NCBI GenBank assembly: GCA_036971715.1 | Contig: JAVHJL010000012.1 | Coordinates: forward strand, 1,116,001 to 1,180,000 | DNA: 64,000 bases | Origin: Arthrobotrys musiformis | Taxonomy: Eukaryota > Ascomycota > Orbiliomycetes > Orbiliales > Orbiliaceae | Direction of reading: 5' to 3' | Shown: positions 20,948 through 31,600 of the stretch, piece after piece | Numbering within the stretch: position 1 is the first letter of the stretch | How the letters are laid out: each line of letters begins with the position of its first letter | Made by a program: the position numbers and the translations under genes | Notes under the pieces: model-generated | The model's database searches: none | What the model was told of the DNA's origin: nothing | Seen by the model: the letters and a program-made list of their open reading frames with translations, nothing else

Positions 20948-21252
20948 TGCCCGACTGAAAGGAGGGATTTAACTCTTTTCCTGCGAATTTGTTCAGTGGG
21001 CTTTTCGATCAGCTGATTCGGTGTCATTTTCGCGGGTTGATAACACGTGCACAAGCCACAAGCCACACCTACGACTACGACTACTACGACTACGACGACT
21101 ACTACTACTACTACTACTACTACTATAATTTTATTTTAAAAATCGATCGCGAGAGAGCCCTCCTTTCAGGCAAGAAATCTGTTGGTGTGGACGGGCGAGC
21201 AAACAGATTTCTTGCCGGAGTCGGGTTTACGCGGTCCGAAGGACCCTCCTTG
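20948..21252 (+). mobile_element. ~305-bp element nested in the solo LTR
   Basis: Comparison with the intact copia LTR places an insertion from TGCCCGACTGAAAGGAGGGA to GGACCCTCCTTG. Its first half (GGGATTTAAC, CAGTGGGCTTTTCGATCAGC, GGTGTCATTTTCGCGG) is homologous to 20352-20464, 56068-56204 and 15130-15225. The end sequence (ACCCTCCTTG) is an imperfect inverted match to AAGGAGGGA near the start. It includes a (TAC)n run at about 21068-21124 and a hairpin at 21169-21216. It is either a gypsy-family solo LTR or a MITE. Confidence 0.65.
21169..21216. repeat. Perfect 15-bp stem hairpin
   Basis: GGCAAGAAATCTGTT (21169-21183) is exactly complementary to AACAGATTTCTTGCC (21202-21216), with an 18-base loop. 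It lies inside the nested element. Confidence 0.9.
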
Positions 21253-21931
21253 TAGTAGGCTATTCCACGGCCTCAATGGGCTTTCTTATATACATAGTAG
21301 GCGTCACGTGTAGGTAGGCCTGGGGTTCACAGGCTCTGTGTTATAGGCCGGCTCTAAGGTCCGGGCCTAAGGTCGGTGGTTACTTATCTCCGACCATACC
21401 TATTATAGCCTTAACATTACGCCTCGTGGCGGCTCCCCGGAGCCGGGCCGCTCAACTGCCGACCCCCAGACTACTCATGGCGTTCTAATTTACACCCGTG
21501 CTATCGTCCATATTCAGTAAGAAGACTAGTTTGACACAACAAACTTACTACTTTAAGAGAATATTTCTGTTTGATACGATAAACTTACTGTTTTCAGACA
21601 AATAACAAACACAACTTGAACGTCGTCACGTCGATCGTCAAACGAATGTCAAACTATGAATTTATTTTATAAATTTATGGGCGTAGATATCTCATAGAGG
21701 GGCAGACGTGATGCAAGTGGTCCCAATAGGAGCAAGCGGATCCGTTCAGTTTATGGAAAGAGAAGTAAAGGGCAACTACAGGACCTAGAGCAGGCCGGAG
21801 TATATGTGGACGATGTACACGGAAAATCGAAACCCACCCCACTTGCGAAGGTCATAACTCCGAAGCCCCCGGACCCCCATGTGGACGGACGCGCCGCCCT
21901 CCGCGCTAAGCTTAAGAGGTTGATCCGAATT

Positions 21932-22105
21932 CACTACCTTAACCGCCGTGGTTTCCAATTCCTGAGGGACGTCCTTAACCACGCGCAGAAGGATCGAGAG
22001 ATATTATCTAGACTGGATAACCACAATGTGACACTCAGCGCAAAGAAATGCTTTGGAGGCCTGCTGCCAACGTCGTTGTTGGGTCATCTGAGGACGCAGA
22101 GATAG
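21932..22105 (+). pseudogene. Gypsy reverse transcriptase fragment
   Basis: The frame includes DREILSRLDNHNVTLSAKKC and LLPTSLLGH, which fits the gypsy reverse-transcriptase segment after the YxDD box ('..L..L...nvtLs.kKC..g.....LLGh'). Nothing recognisable lies on either side, so this is a short relic, unrelated in sequence to the element at 15-20 kb. Confidence 0.45.
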
Positions 22106-22895
22106 TGGGGGATGGTATGATCGATTGCTGCAAGCCCATCTCGCAGCATTATTTTAGTAACCATGGCGATGTGACCAATCTTGTTATCCTGGCCGACAAC
22201 CGTTGCATGGGGGCTAGCTCCTCAGCAATGAGCTTGAGGCCACCTTGGCAGAAATCTTTCCAGCGAGTTCTTTGTATTTATAACTCCAGGGTCAATTCTT
22301 GCGCATCTATGTCTTTGTTAACTAGTTGGTTAGCTTGGATGTCAAGCAAAGCCTTGACTTCTGTGTGGACCAAAGGTGGGGGGACTGCGGGCCTCAAATC
22401 CACTTCAAAGAATCCCTTCCCTTTGCCAGTGAAGATTGCCTGGTAGGTGCATCGTGGTATGTCTTTGAGGGCATTGATGGGCCCTTGAGGTGGCTTGCAG
22501 GTTGTATGATGGTTTTTTATTGTATTTTCCACTCCGAAGACTTGGAGGCAATAGATGAATTTGTAGCCCTAGGTCAGATCAATTTAGTCCAAGGCCGGAA
22601 TGACAAGAACAACTAAAAGCAATAAGAAAGCCTTCATCTTATCTTCACTCAAGAGTTGGAGACTATTGATGGCTATGATGACACAAGTCCTTCAGAGTTC
22701 AGCATGGTTCTTCTGATGTTCCTTGGTCAGGTATGTTATACCACCTATTGGTTGGACACCACAACGGCATTCCGGGCAAAACAGGACCCTGACATAGCCT
22801 ACCCTACAATACACAAGGTTATGCTGGGCAAGGAGAGGTTCGTCGAACTCTTCGATGGACTACAGTATGGCAGTTAGCTTGGTAGACAACATACA
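22106..22895. other. Intergenic, unrecognised frames
   Basis: Open frames on both strands (for example 22278-22532 minus, 22656-22877 plus) have plausible amino-acid composition but no motif. They may be further transposon relics. Confidence 0.3.
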
Positions 22896-22904
22896 CGGCT
22901 TGGA

Positions 22905-22995
22905 AGAAGAGTTTGGAGACAACAGCCGGAGACGCAGGAGATAGGAGACAGGAGACAGGGAGACAGGAGACATGGGAGACATGGGAGATAGGATG
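22905..22995. repeat. GGAGACA-rich microsatellite
   Basis: Imperfect GGAGACA/GGGAGAC units with ATGGGAGACATGGGAGA at the right end. Confidence 0.75.
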
Positions 22996-25085
22996 GAAGT
23001 GAAGGAGTGTGGAGCTGCACTTACGAGTTGATGGATGGGATAGGCCATCGTAGTTGGTCTTCCTCCGGTAACAAGCTACTCGATACTGGAAGAAGGCTAA
23101 TTGGAGACAAAAGAGAGATTGATCGGTTTGATGATGAGACGATGAAGGTAGTGGTGAAGGAGAGATGGTTTGATGATGGTCGATGGTCGATGGTTTAATG
23201 GTTGTTGGTAGGTGAAGGGAGATGAAAGGAGGTCAAGATGGTGGGAGAAAAAATGTCGTTGTTGCGCTGTTAATATAAAAATTTGTTGCTGAGATATCCT
23301 CCCACCTATGGGTCCCCAACTATTACACACCAGAGCTAACCTCGAATCCCTCCAGAACAACGCCTACGGAAGTACTATTTGGCCGAGTAGAGACAGACTT
23401 GATTTAAAAATTAGGTACATCTACTCTAGCTACTTACGATATCCTACTACAAAGTAAACTATGATGTACACCCCTCCAGACCCTTCGAGAAGATGTGCCA
23501 CGATGGTCTCCGAGGTCCCCCAACACAATTGTCTCCGAGGATGCCTATTCAAGTTGAAAGTGTAGCTACAATATATGATGTTTGGAAGAGGAAATACCGA
23601 AGTAAAAGTACAAGTGCAACATGGAAATAGTCTATCTAGGGCCTGAAGTAGCCTCCATGCGTTCGTCTAACGGCGATTAGACCCTTCTATCCATTTCTGA
23701 GATCCTCCGGTTGAACAATTATGTATATTATGTATCCAACACCAACATATAGGAGAGTTGCCGCCCCGGACAAAGTGAAGTAGCCCCTTGTGAAGTCCGA
23801 CTATTAGACTATTGCTGTCCAGTGCACGAAACTTGACTGTTAGCTTTTTCGACAACACTTTTGGGTGGCTACGTGAGACCAGCTTTTTCCGAATGAACTT
23901 CAGATTCGGATTCGAATTGAGCGAGCTCAATTGCTCAAAGTGGTACTAGCGCCAGAGAGGCCCCGCATACAGCCTTCATTATGTACATGTCCGTGTTACT
24001 CTCTCTGGCTTTATTGCTAAAAGAGAGGTCCCAAAATATTTAAACCGCGCCCATGGCCTCGATACCATCATTCAATAATGCAGCTTCAATCTGAAGATTA
24101 CCTACTTATCGCAAATCAGTGACAGCTTTACCGCATTTCGAACAATACGATTGCCTTGCGGTTTATATAGGTTCCGAACTCCATCGTTTGTACGAAACTG
24201 ACTTCTCTATTTCTCAGCCCAAGTACCCATTGATCAGCCGTAACTATAGTGCCAAGGTTCAGACCCTACGAGGAAAGACCCCGCTTCCCTGATAATCCTG
24301 AACTTCGCTTGTCGGGGCTGGGAAGGAGACCACTTTAGCTCCCAAATATTCTCCCTCTAGATACAGCGAAAACCAACGTCAATTTCAAGAATGGGCAAAG
24401 ATACTGATAGACGAGTCCGCAATATCCCTATCTTTGGCGATGACGTGTGCGATAGCAGCGGCACCTCCCAAGATCTGGGAGAGCGGCACTACAAAAGCCT
24501 TACACGAGGAACACAACGAGACATAGATCTAGCCGGGGAAAGATGGAAAATGTATTTGTACCGTAAATCATCCTAACTCTGGGAGGTGGGAACTTACGAT
24601 AACTTTGTTTCGGGTCTTTTGACTGCTAATGGCTGTCTGGAAGCGGCCCTCTATAGAGTAGTTCAGTCAAAAACGCGGGCCAATTCTCGACAAGCGTAAT
24701 TGCATTCCTCTAGTAGACCTCGATGCTAAAAACATCAAATCAAAACTCAATTCGCATATGAAGGTAGTTGAAGTAATCCCGACCCCTGTGGAGTGCTAGG
24801 CGAAACCCCACAAATTTTTGAAATATGCCCGATCTCGCCTGGACACATCAGCGACCGATTCTGGGTTGAGAGGCTGGCCCTTGTAGTTTGTGATCCCGGA
24901 CCGTTTGTCGCTAAGCGGCCAATAAGCTGCGAGCGATATCTGCAAAGTTAGCCCGTTGTTGCATAATCTGAGAATGTGACACGTATACTGACATGGATGG
25001 AAATTAATTGTGATATCTTGATCTGTCATCGAGGATGACCGGCATCTTGACTTGACGTCCTAGTTTCTCAACCTCGTTTTTCACG
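22996..25085. other. Intergenic, no supported gene
   Basis: Two kilobases with only short frames. A 61-codon plus frame at 24391-24576 and a 77-codon minus frame at 24796-25029 look compositionally plausible, but neither has a motif or splice partner. Confidence 0.4.
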
Positions 25086-25684
25086 ATGTCGATGCCGCCC
25101 ACCGTCTCCAAACCGAGACTACCACACGGTCAAAACTTTACTACAAAAGTAGTACAGGAGACCTTTAATGACAAATACTGGATGCTACGAACGGGGAATT
25201 GGGTTGAATATTTTCCTATTGGCACCGTTCTAACCAAAATTCAGGTTCGGTTAAGCAAGAGTGATTGTTCTCACGGTATAGCACAATTAACGGGGGGAAA
25301 ATATAGGAAATATGCGAAATGCTTTTCGATGAATATCAAAGCAAAATGTTAAAAGATGTTACTTTTCAAAAACAAAGTGGTGTTCTTAAAAATGCCGTAT
25401 ATGCGCGATTTTTTGTCTTACTTGAAGAAAGCGGTACGGACTCGGAATACCAATCTCTCATACTTGAAATGTTTCAGGCAACAGAATGCAGCGAAGACGA
25501 GGAGGGACACCGATGGCTTTTTGAGTATTGCATGCGTCGTGTTTGGAACAATAGATTTCAGCGAGCAAAAGCAAAAGATCCTAAGGCCAAAAAACGGCAT
25601 CGTGGAGTAGCCCACTATGAGCTGGAAAGGCAACAGACACCTCCTACCAATAAAGTCGGACTTGAAAATGAAAAGCAATTCTAA
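25086..25684 (+). CDS. Hypothetical two-exon gene, 178 aa
   Basis: Exon 1 runs 25086-25244 (MSMPPTVSKPRLPHGQNFTT to TKIQ). A 62-nt intron follows, with donor GTTCGG, a TTAAC branch-like site and acceptor ATATAG. Exon 2 runs 25307-25684. The junction is phase 0 and leaves one continuous frame of 178 codons. The product is charged and largely helical, with a basic patch (RAKAKDPKAKKRHRG) near the C-terminus. No family recognised. The donor is non-canonical beyond GT, so the second frame starting MLFDEYQSKM could instead be independent. Confidence 0.4.
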
Positions 25685-26585
25685 CTGGCAATCAAGGAGC
25701 AGCCGAGAAGTCGCATCTCTAACTACCTTTGATCCCGAGACGAGAGCACCGCATGACTATAATCCAACAGCTAGCAGCCGACAGGGTAATAATATACAAT
25801 AAATTTCAGAAATGTGCGTACCCCATGCTCCACCAATAGGGCCGATGAGTAGCGCTCATTGTCACAAGTTACGGAAGCCGCCGAATGGCCCGTATCATCC
25901 AAATCCCAGGCAATTCCAAAGGCTATGCCACTCACTTTTCGATTTTCAGGGTCTTTTCGACCCCCCAACTCTACCTCTTTCAAAACTTCTTTTGTACGCT
26001 AAGAATTTTCTGTTTGTTCCAATTTGTATCGATTGAGAAGTAACCCCGTGATATACGAAAACTTCAAACAACCAAAGAAAATATCATGTTCGTGGTCCCA
26101 AATCATCTTTGGCGTATACTAGTAAGCTATGAGGAAGATTCGAAACAATTTTCACCATACGCCGAGGCTTAGGAGTCCCGGGCCCACTGAATGTGGTCTT
26201 GAGGCTACACTGAATGAATATCTGAGTAAATTCAAATACATATGCAATGGTACATTGGCCAGTCCTAGACCAGATCACAATGGCACAGGCAGTAAGCTAT
26301 CCCTAATGCACAGTCTAACATCCGAAATGGAGTGCCCGTGCTGACAAGTATTTCCAGCAGGTAATGCGAGCGATACTGGATTACATTCAGGAGCGGTAAG
26401 CTAATATATATATGTTCTTGGTGTCCGCGAATGGAGATTTGGTGGGTGTATGACGAGTTAACTGATGAAATCTGCTACAAAGGGACCTATCTTACATCCC
26501 AACAGGCCAGGCCGTTGTTTTCGCCCAGGGATCAACCGAAATCGCAGTCCCATCTCTGAATACGACGCGTCACTTTAGAGATAAG
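25685..26585. other. Intergenic or unresolved introns
   Basis: Small frames on both strands, no motif. Could include exons of a gene ending at 27624. Confidence 0.3.
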
Positions 26586-27624
26586 ATGATCTTACGAGGT
26601 CATCAAGAAGGTGTCGCTGAGTGGACTGAGATTATAGAGTACATGAAGAAAAACCGATGTCTGCAAGAAGATGCAACGTTCGAGGTGTTACCGCGATACC
26701 ACAAACGCTACGTCGGTAGAGTTAACTTAGACGGAGACTGCCCCGGTGGAGAAGTCCACGTAAGTACCTAGGTCAAAACTCCTGAGAATATCAGAATACA
26801 CCCGTGCGGCGATGATTCGTGGTCAAGAAATTGATGGTAACCGCCTAAAGGCACTCAAAGTCTTCCTGCGCTTGTCCACTCCCGACGTACAGGAAACATC
26901 AAAGCAAGACGGTGACAAGCGCCACGAAGCCATCGCAGAGGAGGGATATGGTGTTGCGAGCAAGAAGGGCCTCGGTAGCCGTATCAAAGAGTCACAGGTT
27001 TATAGGCCCTCGTTGTACACTCTCCTAAATTTAGGTATGATAGATGTAACAAATCGTTACCGTAGTCGGTATGCATGCTGATGGTGATGTGCCTAATTAG
27101 CAAGCCCATTACAGGTTCCACAAGCAACCCTATGCGAGTTTGAAGAAGGGCTCGGCAAGAAAAGAATCATCGCCGGTTAGAGACCGGCGTATTCATCGAA
27201 ACCCTTCTTAGTCTTCGATTCAGTATGGATACGTCCACACGATGACGTGTCGTTGGCCATAGACACTGCACTCTCGTGGCTGGAGTGCCCCGGCGTTTCC
27301 ATCGCGGTAGTCCTTTGCAAACAACAGGAAAGTGTTTGGGCCACGGTCGTCAGAAAAGATGGTAGTTTCTTCGACCGTCAGTCTATTTGGCCACCACCTG
27401 TCCCGGGGGAACGTGAGGATTTGGTTGTACCCTTCACCAGGCATTGCATGAATTATGATGAGGGCAAGTTTATCGATTCCCAGCGTTCTCAGCCCGGCGG
27501 GGTAGACGAAGAACGAGAGACGTACACCCTACCGGAGGCGGAATATCACTTCAACTTGACAGATCTAGAGATGTTTGTCCCGATGCTGTATTCGGAGCTC
27601 GTAGCCGCCCGAGATGTCTTCTAA
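26586..27624 (+). CDS. Hypothetical multi-exon or broken gene
   Basis: Three stretches look coding: 26586-26759 (followed by a GTAAGT donor), 26812-27000, and about 27115-27624. In the last, VPQATLCEFEEGLGKKRIIA leads over a single TAG at 27178-27180 into VFDSVWIRPHDDVSLAIDTA and on to the stop at 27624. The TAG lies in a 36-nt segment bounded by GTTAGA and CTTAG, so it is either a very small intron or a nonsense codon in a continuous frame. The C-terminal part is acidic, with a repeated D/E-rich pattern. I do not recognise the protein and cannot join the first two pieces in frame. Confidence 0.3.
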
Positions 27625-28318
27625 GTACAAAAATACTTCTCTCGGAAATCTGGAAAGCTGTTTAGGACTGACAGCGCACAAACACAAAAAGATGAAGTAG
27701 ATAAAAGATGTGGAAAGACAAAGAATTAAGGAAAGGAAAAAAAAAAAAAAAAAAAAAGGGGGGGGTGGGCGGATCGAGGGTAATGGCATTGATGTACATG
27801 TACCACCATTGTGTATTTAACTACCGTTACTTTCATGTTGCACTTGGAAGGTTTAATAACATCACCTACGGAATTGCAAAAATTCCGAAGGCATAACCTC
27901 CTTCTAGTCCTGAATGTTCTGGTACACCATTATAATTCAAACTGTTATCGGTTCTACTATTTAGCGGATGGTATATGAATATTAAATGGCTCTAAAAGAG
28001 CGTGATTTTGATTGAATGCAAAGAGCAGCTTTATTGTGCACGAATTTGCATGTGGTATGTTAATCTCGGGCATCGAGGTTGGTTAGTTCTCGACGATCTA
28101 GAAATTCTCGAACTTCTACACCGAAGCCGAAAGAGTTGGAAAATAGTTAGACCGGCTGGTTATGATTTGCAAAGCCGGACCTTATTTAGTTTGTCGAGGT
28201 AAATCAAGTTGAATCAGCCTGCGAAATGAGCTTGAGATCCTCGTTTATGTGAATAACGATGCTACCATTTAGGCATGAACATGAATTAGGCACAAAATGG
28301 AACGAACGAATTTCATTT
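27625..28318. other. Intergenic; A22-G7 homopolymer junction
   Basis: A run of about 20 A followed by GGGGGGG lies at 27738-27766, a likely assembly-sensitive spot. The rest is AT-rich with no supported gene. Confidence 0.5.
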
Positions 28319-29719
28319 TTATAATACAGCGCTGAAAAACGTAACTATATCATTGGAAGTGACAAGCGGCCCCCATTTCCAATCTGGATCCTGTTTCAGT
28401 GTCAGGGAATATGCAGTTCCGAGAGAATCCTCGGCTACGGCAGTTGCGGACGAGGATGCACACTCTGTCCGAACAACCGGGTCTCCGTCCTTGGCCTCTA
28501 CCTGTTCCCTCCGCGCAACCTGCGGCAGAGGAGCCTCATCGACTACTGCAATAGCCTCAGGGAGTATTTCGCCGCCGGCCTTCGGTTCGGGTATTTTTGG
28601 TTCTCTCCTCCACAACCGGATCAACTCCCACAGCAGATCCACGGTCTCGTCCTTAATCCAGGTCTCGGTTGGGTTCGGGCTGGCGAGTATCCTGGCTGCA
28701 TGTAATATGAGTGCGGTGGGCTGGCCGTGCCAACCTTTGAACGACCGTATCTTGCCAACAACTGGAGCCCCCCCCGAAAACGCGGTTTGCAGGTAGGGAG
28801 TCCTTGCATAAACGTCATACAAGCCACCGTAGTCCCCCCCGGCCAGGATATTCTCGAGCATCCTTTGATCTCCGTCATCACACTTCTTGATCAGGTGGGA
28901 ACGATAGATCTCAGCCGTCGGCACACTTCTCTTGCGGGGTTTCGTCGGTTCCACTCGCAGGGCGTTCTCCCGGTCAGCAAAATCACGCTTCTCCCAATCT
29001 ACGAACCAAGCCAGATCGCTCGGGAGAACAATACAGCCGGGTATACATTCGTCAAATGCATCGTGGCATGTCTTGCATAAGGGTATAGCGTTATTCGGGT
29101 CGCCAATGTTATCGAGAGGGGCGAGACCACGTTCTTTCGCTTGTTCGAACTAATGATTATGATTATGAGTCAATCCGGCTAATGGAGGGAAAGGGGTGCG
29201 GGCCGATAGACGGTCGTTGGATGTCCTTACCTCCCTCTGCTCACTGTCAGCTTTTGCAATAACATGGGCGATATCGAGGTTGCGACCTCCGGCTCCACAC
29301 GCAAAACAGGTTTTGCGATAGTAATCTTTCAACCGATCCTTCATTTTGTCGGAAAAAAGGCTACTGCCCCTGCTGCGGCCGAAGGGGTAGCTTGCATTGG
29401 CTTCGCTCCTCCTACTCCTCTTGCTGCCGCTGCTCTTCTTGCTACCACTGGTGTTGCTGCTGCTGCTCGACCCCAGGCTCCGGGCGGTTGACTCTTCACA
29501 ATCCCAGTCCAATTGTCGCTTTCGTTGGGGTACAGAGGGCGAGGGCGAAGATGGTGACGGCACTGCGGTGCATTCAGTGAGAAAAGCAACTACATCAGTG
29601 CGATCGACGGTGGATGAGCCTTCTTCCGTTGTGATCTCGCTATGGCTCGTGTAGACGACACCGAAGTCCCTGATTCTACGAACCGGCCGGGGTGTTGCGT
29701 CTTCGTCTTGCAGGAACAT
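28319..29719 (-). CDS. HNH-nuclease-type domain protein, 439 aa
   Basis: Exon 1 is 29719-29231 (163 codons, from MFLQDEDATPRP). An 81-nt intron (29230-29150) has donor GTAAGG, branch region TTGACTCATAAT and acceptor CATTAG. Exon 2 is 29149-28319, giving 439 aa in one frame. The N-terminal ~125 residues are Ser-rich and disordered. An HNH-type core follows: C138-x2-C141 (TCFACG), LDIAHVI with H152, then across the splice PNNAIPLCKTCHDAFD with N182-N183, C188, C191, H192 and D196. This is the zinc-binding and catalytic layout of fungal HNH_2-type domains, which are common, mostly uncharacterised and often expanded in ascomycetes. The C-terminal half has no recognised domain. All signature residues and the splice sites are intact, so it looks functional; natural substrate unknown. 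Confidence 0.75.
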
Positions 29720-30215
29720 GGTTATATCGAGTATCTTGATCGGGAATGATTAAATGCGAGAAAATATGGGTCTACCGGATGATTCTGATGAGAGAATAGC
29801 TGGAGAAAGGTTGGATGATTAACAAGTTGGGTCAAAAGGTCGGGAAGTCGTAGGTCAAACGTGCTTGTCATCGGCTTGGTTTTTGGTTGTTGATGTTGAT
29901 TTCGGTTGCCACAGAAACCTCGGGAGTTCGCTTACGAAAAGAGAACTTCAGACCATTTCCAGCTTGGCACACAACCTCGCTGACTTGCAAACTGGTTACA
30001 AGAAAGATGCATGTTGTCAAGGACAAGGTCGGTCGGGATGGTCGTTGGGCTTTCTTAGCCACCGGCCTCGATGCCAGACGGCCAACTTAATGAAGGTCGC
30101 CATATGATAACCTATACATACAGTCTCGTAAGCAAAATAGGTTACACATGTACTCGTGCGTATTGCACAAGAGTACATTAATCGAAAACTCTGGTTTCGT
30201 TTTCCGAACTTGGCT
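29720..30215. other. Intergenic
   Basis: Upstream of the HNH gene. I see no TATA-like box close to the start and no other gene. Confidence 0.4.
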
Positions 30216-30219
30216 GTAC

Positions 30220-31600
30220 TTTAAACGGGTGTCATGAGTTTCGCAAAAGAAGTTTCTGCCCGTCCGGAGACCTTGAGAGACAGTCCTCTCGGTTGAGAGT
30301 TTGATGTTTGAGCTACGATCGCATACATAAAATATCGAGGGTTATTTTGGACCCGGCGAACATAATCCTTCACCTTCGCAAATCCGATCAAAGGTATTCT
30401 GCTTTGGCAAGTGCGATCAGGCTGAATTAGCACTGGGCAGGAACTGGAAAAGCTATATAAGAGATTTACAGATGGGTAGTCGAAGACCTGCATTTCATAT
30501 AAATAATGATAAACACGATACTTCCGATGCAAATTGCAGGGTCTGCCGCTCGTAGTTCGTGGTTCGGATTCTGGAGTTCTCGGCAGGGCGAAAAATATTG
30601 ATACTATCGCAAAAGCGAAAGGCGGGTTTTCGTTCGCCAGTGCGACCGCCGAGTTTCCAATTCGCAGGTGCGAACAACAAGGTCCCGTTTCGCAAATGCG
30701 AACGACAGGATTCCATTTCGCATGAGCGGAATAAGAAACAGAATCATCAATGTAGTACTACTTTTTCTTCTAGAATCAATGTTGATTCGTGGACGAGATT
30801 CGAACCGTAACTACCATGGAATACGGTGGTTATGATTTATCATATGTGGGTTGCAGGTTACAATGCCAATGTATATTTATATAGAAATGGATGACGCGAC
30901 GATGTATTGAGTTTTTTAGCATGCTACTGTGAGCTCGAGTGCTGATGGGCATGTGCGCAATGTTGGGATGTGAAACGATTTCGCTGCTGCCCGCGAACAT
31001 GTTACTAGCAATCGCGGAATCGAAAAAGAACCGCAGGTTCGCAAATGCGAATTTATAGAGGGAAAACGCAAAGACGACGAGGAGGAGCATGAGATTGAAG
31101 TACGATCAAAAACGTAAATAATCGCAATGGTTTTTGTTGAGTCAAATTCGCCATTGCGGAATCCCTCAAATCACCGAGAAAGCGAAGTCGGGTAAGTGGT
31201 CGGCGAGACGAATATAGATAAAGTTATGGCCACAACGGGGCCAAAAGTTCCCAAATACTAACACATTCGGGAATTCGTATATTTGAAAATCACGATACTT
31301 GTGCGCTCATCGCTGGGACTGGCAAAATAGCGCTTGCGAGTATTAAGAGGGGCGGAACATGCGGCTGCTATCTAACGGAAAAGTGAGAGAAGCCGAATCA
31401 ACGATCCGCATTGCTGGACAAGATTGAGACCGCGCCTCTAAACTTAAAATTGAAAAAAAAAAATTAAAAAAAAAATGAAGGTGCCATGGTTCATGATTTG
31501 CTGAGCCGTGAGAGCTTGGGGACCTCGGGATGCTAAGTTTTGAAGGTATACTGAAACCTTTTAAACCTATTCGATTGTTTGTTGAAACCGCAAATTCGAA
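30220..31600. repeat. Sparse TTCGC-N4-GCGAA palindromes
   Basis: Scattered copies of the interrupted palindrome or one-mismatch versions (for example near 30661, 30688 and 31037) flank the dense array to the right. Spacing is irregular, so this looks like an older, eroded edge. A 10-A/5-A tract lies at 31450-31475. Confidence 0.65.

Larger units (their letters stand above)
20901..21416 (-). mobile_element. Solo copia LTR carrying a nested insertion
   Basis: In reverse orientation this matches the copia LTR at 33522-33748. It begins TGTTATACG at 20901 and ends CCTTAACA at 21416 on the plus strand, giving TGTTA..TAACA ends. Flanks are TTACC on the left and TTACG on the right, a near-perfect 5-bp target duplication, so this is a solo LTR left by recombination. 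It is split at about 20948 and 21252 by a ~305-bp insertion. Confidence 0.8.

Noticed and set aside
30770..30830. tRNA-like T-arm GGTTCGAATCTCG on the minus strand
   Set aside because: No matching acceptor, D-arm or anticodon arm could be folded upstream.
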